Part shown: piece after piece, positions 45,142 to 51,993 of the stretch
Layout: each line of letters begins with the position of its first letter
How positions within the stretch are numbered: position 1 is the stretch's first letter
Assembly: GCF_008634025.1 (NCBI RefSeq)
Contig: NZ_PDCM01000001.1
Coordinates: 4,062,501 to 4,126,500 of the forward strand
Length of the DNA stretch: 64,000 bases
Source of the DNA: Streptomyces albofaciens JCM 4342
Lineage (GTDB): Bacteria > Actinomycetota > Actinomycetes > Streptomycetales > Streptomycetaceae
Direction: 5' to 3'
The notes under the pieces: model-generated
What the model saw: the letters and a program-made list of their open reading frames with translations, nothing else
The model's database searches: none
Told to the model about the DNA's origin: nothing
Position numbers and translations under genes: made by a program

Positions 45142-46461
45142 CTACGCCGTCGCCTTCCGCCCCGTGCGCACCCGCGTCAGCACCAGGTGCGCCGCCACGC
45201 CGAAGACCAGCCCCCAGAACGCCGAGCCGATGCCCGCGATGGTGACGCCGGAGGCGGTGGCGAGGAACGTGATCAGTGCGGCCTCGCGGTCCTTCTCCTC
45301 CTTGACCGCCCCGGTCAGGCCCCCGGCCAGCGCGCCGAAGAGCGCGACACCGGCCACCGCGGCGACCAGTTCCTTGGGCAGGCCCGCGAAGAGCACCACG
45401 AGCGTCGAGCCGAACGCGCCGATCAGGAGGTAGAAGAAGCCGCAGGAGACACCGGCCACGTACCGGCGGCGCGGGTCGCGGTGCGCTTCGGGGCCGGTGC
45501 AGATCGCCGCGGTGATCGCCGCGAGGTTGATCGCGTGCGAGCCGAAGGGCGCCAGCGCCGTAGACGCCAGGCCCGTCGAACCGATCAGCAGCCGGTCCTT
45601 GGGCTCGTATCCGGACGCGCTGAGCACCGCCATGCCGGGCGCGTTCTGCGACGCCAGGGTGGCGAGGATCATCGGTACGGCGATGCCGATGAGCGAGCCC
45701 GCCGAGAACGCCGGGGCGGTGAACACCGGCTTGGCCAGCTCGACGTGGTCCACGTGGATGTCCAGCCGGGAGGTGACCGCGCTGCACACCACCCCGGCGG
45801 CCAGTGCCAGCAGCACCGCGTACCGCGCGATCCAGCGCTTGGCCAGCAGGTACACCACCAGGACGGCGCCGGCGATCCACGGCGCGGTCTTCAGCGACGT
45901 GAACACCCCGGTGCCGAACGAGAACAGGATGCCCGCGAGCATCGCCGACACCACCGCCGTCGGCACCTGCCGCATCAGCCGCCCGAACACGCCCGTCAGC
46001 CCGACCAGCGTGATGACGGCCCCGGTGACGAGGAAGGCGCCGATGGCCTCCGCGTACGAATACGCGCCCAGGCTGGTGACCAGGAGCGCCGCGCCGGGGG
46101 TCGAGAAGGCGGTGATGACCGGCATACGGGTGCGCAGGCTGAGCGCGATGCAGGTGACGCCGCTGCCGATGGAGATGGCCCACACCCAGGAACTGGTCTG
46201 GGCGCGGTCCAGGTGGCCCGCGTTGGCGGCCGCCAGCACGATGACCAGCGGCCCCGAGTAGGACACCACCACGGCCACGAATCCGGCGAGCACGGCGGAC
46301 AGCGAGGCGTCGCGGAACAGCCTCGGCCGTGCCGCCGGCGCGCCGTCCGGCGGCGGGCCGCCGGTGGCGGACCCGTCGCCGGACGGCTGGACGTGGGGCG
46401 CGGTGCCCGGACGTGTGGTGTCCGGGCCGGTGGTGCCCGAGCTTGTGGTATCCGAACTCAA
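45142..46461 (-). CDS. BenE-family transporter
   Basis: 439-aa membrane protein with about 12 hydrophobic helices after a 45-residue disordered Ser/Thr/Pro/Gly-rich N-terminus. The region DASLSAVLAGFVAVVVSYSG, the TAFSTPGAALLV loop and NAPGMAVLSASGYEP are typical of the BenE benzoate:H+ symporter family. No benzoate catabolic genes are near, so the substrate is more likely tied to the Dap genes. The start is TTG at 46461, overlapping the TGA of the previous gene (TTGA) with AAAGGAAG just before it, so it is probably coupled to it. Confidence 0.85.
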   Translation of the reverse strand: MSSDTTSSGTTGPDTTRPGTAPHVQPSGDGSATGGPPPDGAPAARPRLFRDASLSAVLAGFVAVVVSYSGPLVIVLAAANAGHLDRAQTSSWVWAISIGSGVTCIALSLRTRMPVITAFSTPGAALLVTSLGAYSYAEAIGAFLVTGAVITLVGLTGVFGRLMRQVPTAVVSAMLAGILFSFGTGVFTSLKTAPWIAGAVLVVYLLAKRWIARYAVLLALAAGVVCSAVTSRLDIHVDHVELAKPVFTAPAFSAGSLIGIAVPMILATLASQNAPGMAVLSASGYEPKDRLLIGSTGLASTALAPFGSHAINLAAITAAICTGPEAHRDPRRRYVAGVSCGFFYLLIGAFGSTLVVLFAGLPKELVAAVAGVALFGALAGGLTGAVKEEKDREAALITFLATASGVTIAGIGSAFWGLVFGVAAHLVLTRVRTGRKATA

Positions 46462-47672
46462 CGCTCTTCCTTTGCGGCGCGTTCCAGTGCCTGTTCCAGG
46501 TCGGCCACGAGATCGGCCGCGTCTTCGAGGCCGATGGACAGGCGGATCATGTCCTTCGGGGAGGTGCTGCCCGGCCCCTCGAAGGTGTAACGGTGTTCCA
46601 CCAGGCTCTCCACCCCGCCCAAGGACGTTGCCCGGATGAAGAGTTCGCAGTTCTCCGCGGTACGCAGGGAACGCTGCCAGTCGCCGTTGACGTGCAGGGA
46701 CAGCATGCCACTGAAGCCGCCGCGCATCTGCCCGGACGCGATCACGTGGCCGGGATCGGTGGGCAGCCCCGGGTACGCGACCCGGCTGACGTGCGGATGG
46801 TCGGCGAAGTGCTCGGCCAGCGCCTGCGCGGTGGCCGATATCTGCCGCATGCGCGGGAAGAGCGTACGGATGCCGCGCATCAGCAGGTACGTCTCCAGCG
46901 GGCCGAGGATCGGACCGGTGAGCCTGCGGTGCAGGCGCAGCCGTTCCCACAGCGCCTCCCGAGCCTCGTCCGCCGCGCCGTCCGGCCGGGGCGCGGCGAC
47001 GAGGAAGCCGGCCACCACGTCCGTGTGGCCGTTGAGGTACTTGGTGCCCGAGTGCATGATCAGATCGGCGCCCAGCTCGAAGGGCCGGGTGTGCACCGGC
47101 GTCGGCACGGTGTTGTCCACGGCAAACAGCGCCCCGGCGCGGTGCGCGATGTCGGCGCAGGCCGCGAGGTCGGTCACCAGCCAGGTCGGGTTCGCCGGGG
47201 ACTCCGCCCACAGCAGCGCGGTCGGCGCCGCCGCCACCGCGGCGGCCACCGCGTCCAGGTCGTCCATCGGCACGTGCACGACGTCGAGCCCGCGCGGGCC
47301 GCCGAACTCGGCGAGCCACTTGGTGAGCCCGAAGTACATGGTCTTCGGCACCACGACCCGCGCGCCGGCGGGCAGCACCTGGAACACTGCGGTCGCGGCG
47401 GCCATGCCGGAGGAGAACACCAGCGCGTCCCGGCCGCCTTCGAGGCCCGCCACGACCTGCTCGACCTGCTCGTAGCCGGGCGTCCCCTGGTCGCGGAGGT
47501 ACGCCAGCCCGGCGGGCGAACGGTACCGCTCGTCGCGCGCGAACGTCGCGCCCAGCTCGATGGGCGGCGGAATGGAGCCGGTGGCCGGCGAGCGCCAGCC
47601 GTCGCCCTGGGCGGCGCGGGTCGCCGGGCGGTAGTCCTGCCGCCAGGGGGTGAAGGTGTCACGGACGTTCAT
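46458..47672 (-). CDS. PLP enzyme of the cystathionine gamma-synthase family
   Basis: 404-aa Cys/Met-metabolism PLP-dependent enzyme. The PLP lysine is in MHSGTKYLNGHTDVVAG; VFSSGMAAATA and ALLWAESPANPTWLV are the cofactor-binding blocks, with AVDNTVPTPV following. Members catalyse gamma- or beta-elimination or replacement on amino acids. In a cluster that makes 2,3-diaminopropionate, a C-N or C-S bond-forming replacement is possible, but ordinary methionine metabolism cannot be excluded. The ATG overlaps the stop of the preceding FAD protein gene by one base (TGATG). Confidence 0.88.
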   Translation of the reverse strand: MNVRDTFTPWRQDYRPATRAAQGDGWRSPATGSIPPPIELGATFARDERYRSPAGLAYLRDQGTPGYEQVEQVVAGLEGGRDALVFSSGMAAATAVFQVLPAGARVVVPKTMYFGLTKWLAEFGGPRGLDVVHVPMDDLDAVAAAVAAAPTALLWAESPANPTWLVTDLAACADIAHRAGALFAVDNTVPTPVHTRPFELGADLIMHSGTKYLNGHTDVVAGFLVAAPRPDGAADEAREALWERLRLHRRLTGPILGPLETYLLMRGIRTLFPRMRQISATAQALAEHFADHPHVSRVAYPGLPTDPGHVIASGQMRGGFSGMLSLHVNGDWQRSLRTAENCELFIRATSLGGVESLVEHRYTFEGPGSTSPKDMIRLSIGLEDAADLVADLEQALERAAKEER

Positions 47673-49546
47673 CAGGGCCTCGCAGTCAGCTGGTCGAGTG
47701 CGGTACGCAGGGCGAGTTCGGCGTCCCGCAGCGCGCGCGAAGGGGCGCCGGGAGACGGGACGTAGTGGTTGTAGTAGCTGGAGCCCTCGGTGTGCGGGCC
47801 GAGGAAGTACAGCCGCGGCTGCACGCCTCCGGCGGGGTCGATGCCACGGCCCTCCCGGGTGACGTGCAGGCCGGTGGCGCTGCCCCCGCGGCCGGCGAGG
47901 GTGGCGACCCGGCCGGCCGCGACGAGCGTGCCGAGCAGTGAGCCGGGCAGCTGGTCGGCGGGCGGTTCGGTGACGTGCGCCGCCACCACGTGATCGACCT
48001 CCACGGTCTCGGGCCGCTCCAGGCAGGTGGACTCCAGCCGCCAGGACGCGGCGTTGCCGGACGGCGCGAGGACCTTGGGGCGCGGGCCGGGGCCGAGCCG
48101 CAGGACGCCCGCGTCGAGCAGCGAGAGCAGCTCGGCCGAACGGTCCAGCTGGGGTCCGATCACCAGCCGGTTGACGGTGGCGGTGAACGCGCCGAAGAAC
48201 AGGTCCAGCGAGGCGTCGTCGAGCCCCGGCGGATCGACGGCCGCGCGCAGCACGTCCCGGTGGTCGCGCAGCACCTCCAGGGATTCCTTGAGGGGGCTGC
48301 GGCCCAGCCCCGTACGGGCTTCGCCGAGGTCGTCCGTCACCTGGCCGGTGAACCACCGCGCGTACTCCCGCGCGTCGGCCCACGGGCCCTCCGCCGCCCG
48401 CACGCCGAGCACGCCCCGCAGCGGGTACGGCCCGTACCGCTCGCGGCACTCCTCCAGCAGCGCCCGCCAGCCGGAGCGCTCGGCGCGGCGGGCGAACTCG
48501 GCGCCCGCCGCGGCGAAGTCGTCCAGCTGCCCGCCGAGCACCGTGCGGTGGTAGGCGAGCTCCATCTCGGCCTCGACCAGCGGCAGAACGTCCTCGGCGA
48601 AGTCCAGCCGGCCGCCGGGCCGGGCCGCGCGCCGCGTGTCGAGTTCCGCCACGGTCAGCGCGAGCGGCACGAAGCGCAGGCGGCCGGGGTTCAGGTGCGG
48701 GCGGCTGCGGGACGGCAGGCCCGTACGGTTCGTCAGGACGATCAGCGGTTCCCGGCCGCCGGGTATGTAGCGCAGGCCGCCGCTTCCGGCGGGTATCCGC
48801 TCGTGCCGGCCGCCCCGGCCCAGTGTCAGCGACGCGATGACGTCCATCGCGGTCAGGCCCGTGCCGAGGACGGCCACCCGCTCACCCGGCGCGATGCCGT
48901 CGAGCACATCGGGCAGCGGATAGGGCCGGGACACCAGGCGCGGCTCCGCGATGGTCCGCTCCGGGTGGTACAGGGAATGGTGCCCCACGGTGACGAAGAC
49001 CGCGTCGGCGTCGATGGCCGTGCCGTCCGCGAGCAGGACGCTCTCGCGCTCCGCCGCGCCCGGCCGGATGTCGAGCGCGGTGGACCGGTGCCACACCAGC
49101 CGCACGCACGCGGGCGCCGCGGCCCGGATCCGGTCGGTGGCCCAGGTGAGATAGGTGTGCAGCAGCCGTCGGGGCAGGTAGTCGTTGGGCTCGATCTCCC
49201 GGCCCACGCCCTCCCGTACGGTGTAGCCGTCGGCCGCCAGGCGCAGGTCGCGCGACCGGCACCACTCGTACAGGCACGGGCCGGCCGTCGCGGTCGGGCC
49301 GTCCACCATGCGCGGATCGGCGAACGCGGTGACCTGCGAGCACACCGTGTTCAGCAGCAGGTGGTCGGGCTGGTCGGCGAGGTGGAAACCCGGGCCGGGC
49401 GGCCGGGGGTCGACGAGGTGGACGGTGACCGGGAAGGGCCGCTCCGTACAGTGGCCGACGAGGCGTTCCAGGACGCCCAGGCCGCGCGGGCCCACGCCGA
49501 TGACGGCGAGGACGGGCGGGCGTCGCGTGTGCGTGGAAGTCACCAC
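47672..49546 (-). CDS. FAD/NAD(P)-binding protein, PF13454-like
   Basis: 624-aa protein. N-terminal dinucleotide fold VLAVIGVGPRGLGVLERL, then HLVDPRPPGPGFHLADQPDHLLLNT and DYLPRRLLHTYLTW. A second Rossmann motif is VAVLGTGLTAMDVIASL, and the C-terminus binds the remaining FAD side. This combination matches the FAD-NAD(P)-binding (NAD_binding_9) family, to which some N-hydroxylases and urate hydroxylase HpyO belong. A role in oxidising an amine or other group of the Dap-derived product is possible but unproven. Start: GTG at 49546 with GGGGAG eight bases upstream; it overlaps the sbnB end by 7 bases. Confidence 0.82.
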   Translation of the reverse strand: MVTSTHTRRPPVLAVIGVGPRGLGVLERLVGHCTERPFPVTVHLVDPRPPGPGFHLADQPDHLLLNTVCSQVTAFADPRMVDGPTATAGPCLYEWCRSRDLRLAADGYTVREGVGREIEPNDYLPRRLLHTYLTWATDRIRAAAPACVRLVWHRSTALDIRPGAAERESVLLADGTAIDADAVFVTVGHHSLYHPERTIAEPRLVSRPYPLPDVLDGIAPGERVAVLGTGLTAMDVIASLTLGRGGRHERIPAGSGGLRYIPGGREPLIVLTNRTGLPSRSRPHLNPGRLRFVPLALTVAELDTRRAARPGGRLDFAEDVLPLVEAEMELAYHRTVLGGQLDDFAAAGAEFARRAERSGWRALLEECRERYGPYPLRGVLGVRAAEGPWADAREYARWFTGQVTDDLGEARTGLGRSPLKESLEVLRDHRDVLRAAVDPPGLDDASLDLFFGAFTATVNRLVIGPQLDRSAELLSLLDAGVLRLGPGPRPKVLAPSGNAASWRLESTCLERPETVEVDHVVAAHVTEPPADQLPGSLLGTLVAAGRVATLAGRGGSATGLHVTREGRGIDPAGGVQPRLYFLGPHTEGSSYYNHYVPSPGAPSRALRDAELALRTALDQLTARP

Positions 49547-50541
49547 CGGCGCGTCTCCCCGAAGAAGTTGGGCACGCTGACGGCCGTGCCGTCGGCGCGT
49601 GCCTGCTGGAGGACGAACGCGCCCACGGCCAGGTCGAGGACGCCGAGCCCGAACGGCGAGAAGATCACGGGCCGGTCCGCGGTGGTCTTCACCTGTCCGT
49701 CGAGCACCCCGGCCAGCGTCCCGGTCACGAAGTCGCGGTTGCCGGTGCGCTGTTCGGCCAGGTGGGGCGAGGTGTTGGCCTTCATGCAGTGCTCGACGTC
49801 GTCGAGGACGTTCTGCGCGCCCAGGATCACCTCGGGGGCCAGGTCGCGCAGCGAGATGTTCAGCACCAGCTGCCCGGCCTCGAACCGCCGGTGCACATAC
49901 GGCTCCAGCGCGGTCGTCGCGAACACCACGGTCTCCGCGTCCAGCGCCGCCTCCAGGTCACCGGTGACGGTCACGGACCGCCCCTGGGTGTCACGGATGT
50001 GCCCGGCGAGCGCCTGGGCGGACGGCTCGTGCAGGTCGTGCACCACATAGGCGTCCGGGGCGCAGCCGGCGGCGTGCAGGTAGTCGCAGATGTTCCGGGC
50101 GATGACGCCCCCGCCGACGACGCCGATACGGCTGCCCTCGTAGCCGTCCGGGCGCAGTGCCGTCGCCGCCACGGCGGCCGAGGCCGCGGTCCGGGCGGCG
50201 CTGATGTTCGCGGCCTCCAGGACCGCGATCGGATAGCCCGTCCCGTAGTCGTTCAGAATGAGCACGGCCGAGGCGCGGGGCACGCCGTTCTCGGTGTTGC
50301 GCGGAAAGCTGGATATCCATTTGATGCCGGCCAGTTGGACGTCCGCGCCCAGGAAGGCGGGCAGCGCGATGATGCGCGAATCCGGCTTCTCGGGGAACCG
50401 CAGGAAATAGCTGTCCGGGTTGACCGTCGCACCGGCCTCGTGATCGCGGTAGGTCCGGGCGACGATGTCCAGGACCTCGCCGCGCCGGTCCCGCAGGATC
50501 TTCAGTACGGAGTCGCCGGGCACCACGTCGAAAGTGAACAT
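49540..50541 (-). CDS. sbnB: 2,3-diaminopropionate synthase second enzyme, SbnB-like
   Basis: 333-aa ornithine-cyclodeaminase/mu-crystallin family dehydrogenase. In the known SbnA/SbnB route it oxidatively cleaves N-(1-amino-1-carboxyl-2-ethyl)-glutamate to L-2,3-diaminopropionate and 2-oxoglutarate with NAD. It has GIKWISSFPRNTENGVPRAS, ILNDYGTGYPIAVLEA, and the Rossmann motif GVVGGGVIARNICDYL. The next-door SbnA gene strengthens the call. The ATG at 50541 follows AGGACA; the gene is separated from sbnA by 16 bases and overlaps the FAD protein gene. Confidence 0.93.
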   Translation of the reverse strand: MFTFDVVPGDSVLKILRDRRGEVLDIVARTYRDHEAGATVNPDSYFLRFPEKPDSRIIALPAFLGADVQLAGIKWISSFPRNTENGVPRASAVLILNDYGTGYPIAVLEAANISAARTAASAAVAATALRPDGYEGSRIGVVGGGVIARNICDYLHAAGCAPDAYVVHDLHEPSAQALAGHIRDTQGRSVTVTGDLEAALDAETVVFATTALEPYVHRRFEAGQLVLNISLRDLAPEVILGAQNVLDDVEHCMKANTSPHLAEQRTGNRDFVTGTLAGVLDGQVKTTADRPVIFSPFGLGVLDLAVGAFVLQQARADGTAVSVPNFFGETRRW

Positions 50542-50557
50542 GCTGCATGTCCTGTTC

Positions 50558-51538
50558 TCAGGCGCGCGCCTGGTCCATGACCGTTTTCGGGTCGAGAAGG
50601 TGCGGCCAGCGTTCGGCCACCCATGCGTCGTCGTAGAGGGTTTCGAGATACCGTTCCCCGAAGTCGGGGGAGAGCGCCGCGACGACGCTGCCCGCCGGGA
50701 TGTCCGGGGCCGCGTTGCGTACCGCGGCCAGTACGGTACCGGTGGAACCGCCGAGCAGCAGCCCCCGCTCCTCGGCGAAGCGGCGGCACATTTCCACGGC
50801 TTCGGCCTCCGGTACGAGCACCACGTCGTGCACGTGTTTCTCGTCGAGGATCTCCGGGCGCCGGCTGGTGCCCAGCCCCGGGATGTGCCGCCGGGCCGCG
50901 GGGCCGCCGAAGGTGACCGACCCCAGGGAGTCCACCGCGACGACGCGGGTCGCCGGGCTGTGTTCGCGCAGGTAGGCGGCGCAGCCCATGAGCGTGCCGG
51001 TCGTCCCGGCGCCGATGAACACGTGGTCGACCGGGCCGAGCGCCTCGACGAGCGCGCGCCCGGTCCGCTCCCGGTGGGCGCGCGGGCCGGCCGGATTGGC
51101 GTACTGGTTCAGCCAGTACGTGTTCCGTTCCCGGCGCAGGCGTTCGCGGATGTAGTTGATGCGGGACTGCAGATAGCCGCCGTTGCCGTCGCGTACGTCG
51201 ATCACCACGACCTCGGCGCCGAGTGCCTCCATGAGGCGCACGGACTGGGCGTTGGCGTTGGGATCGGTCACGCACGTCAGGGCGTACCCCTTCGCCGCGC
51301 ACACCATGGCGAGCGCCACCCCGAGATTTCCGGAGGTGGACTCGATGAGCCGGGTGGCGGGAAAGGGACGGCCGGTGCTCTCGGCCTCGGCGACCAGCGC
51401 CACGGCCGTCTTGAGTTTCACCGAGCCGGCCGGATTGAGGCCCTCGATTTTCAGGAAGACCGAGCTTCCTGGTACCAGTTCGTCGGCCCGGATGAAGAGA
51501 TCATCCAGGATCAGGTCATACACTTCTTCTGCTATCAC
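50558..51538 (-). CDS. sbnA: 2,3-diaminopropionate synthase first enzyme, SbnA-like
   Basis: About 326-aa PLP enzyme of the cysteine-synthase fold. In the known pathway it joins O-phospho-L-serine and L-glutamate to N-(1-amino-1-carboxyl-2-ethyl)-glutamate. Matches to S. aureus SbnA recalled from memory are extensive: LIESTSGNLGVALAM, NTYWLNQYANP, GTTGTLMGCA, GLGTSRRPEIL, LGGSTGTVLAA and FGERYLETLYDDAW. The PLP lysine is in AGSVKLKTA. Start: GTG at 51538 chosen to match family length; an in-frame GTG at 51619 would add 27 residues. First gene of the Dap operon. Confidence 0.93.
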   Translation of the reverse strand: MIAEEVYDLILDDLFIRADELVPGSSVFLKIEGLNPAGSVKLKTAVALVAEAESTGRPFPATRLIESTSGNLGVALAMVCAAKGYALTCVTDPNANAQSVRLMEALGAEVVVIDVRDGNGGYLQSRINYIRERLRRERNTYWLNQYANPAGPRAHRERTGRALVEALGPVDHVFIGAGTTGTLMGCAAYLREHSPATRVVAVDSLGSVTFGGPAARRHIPGLGTSRRPEILDEKHVHDVVLVPEAEAVEMCRRFAEERGLLLGGSTGTVLAAVRNAAPDIPAGSVVAALSPDFGERYLETLYDDAWVAERWPHLLDPKTVMDQARA

Positions 51539-51993
51539 AGGAATCCAAGGTGCTGGAATGCGGGCATGCGCAGCTGCCGGATCCGTCCGGTGAAAAACGC
51601 ATGCGGATGTCGTGGTCACGCGTGGTGATCAAGGCATGCAGAAGAGTTGGAAGTTCCCCCGTTCCGTTCCCCCGTAGGCCGCCCCGCTGTCCCCCGTAGA
51701 ACCGCGATGGCGACGCCTTAACGGAAAGATACCTGTTGCGCCAAGATCCTTTCCAGCGATTGCGGTGTTTGAAAAGTCAACTCCGGTGAAGTCCGGTGGC
51801 GGAATTGGCCGTTCGGCGGGGGAGGGGAGGCTCCGCTTCCTGGTGGCGAGCTTCGCGGCAGAAAGCGTTCTGCCCAGGAAACCGCGGGTTTCCGCCGTCC
51901 TCGCGCCCGGCGGGACGGGAGCTTTGTGGGCCCGGTGGGGCGCCCTCCGGTCCCGCCCGGATTTTGCTCATTGTTGACGGTTTGGGGGCAGGC
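51539..51993. promoter_or_regulatory. 455-bp leader between sbnA and the NB-ARC gene
   Basis: Contains the sbnA promoter, most likely in the AT-rich part at 51700-51790. Two short direct repeats GTTCCCCCGT lie at about 51652-51680 and a small stem GGAAACC/GGTTTCC at 51877-51893 that may help end the NB-ARC transcript. I looked for a Zur box (TGAAAATGATTTTCA-like) and an iron box and saw none. No gene in this stretch. Confidence 0.4.

Noticed and set aside
45142..46461. Benzoate uptake operon
   Set aside because: No benzoate dioxygenase, catechol or beta-ketoadipate genes nearby; the transporter overlaps the Dap operon.
7285..51538. One single biosynthetic cluster spanning NRPS and Dap genes
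   Set aside because: About 22 kb of unrelated housekeeping and protease genes (metE, plsC and others) and several terminators separate them. A functional link is possible but not shown.
51539..51800. Zur or iron-box operator upstream of sbnA
   Set aside because: No TGAAAATGATTTTCA-like or TTAGGTTAGGCTAACCTAA-like match was found. A metallophore role stays only a hypothesis.
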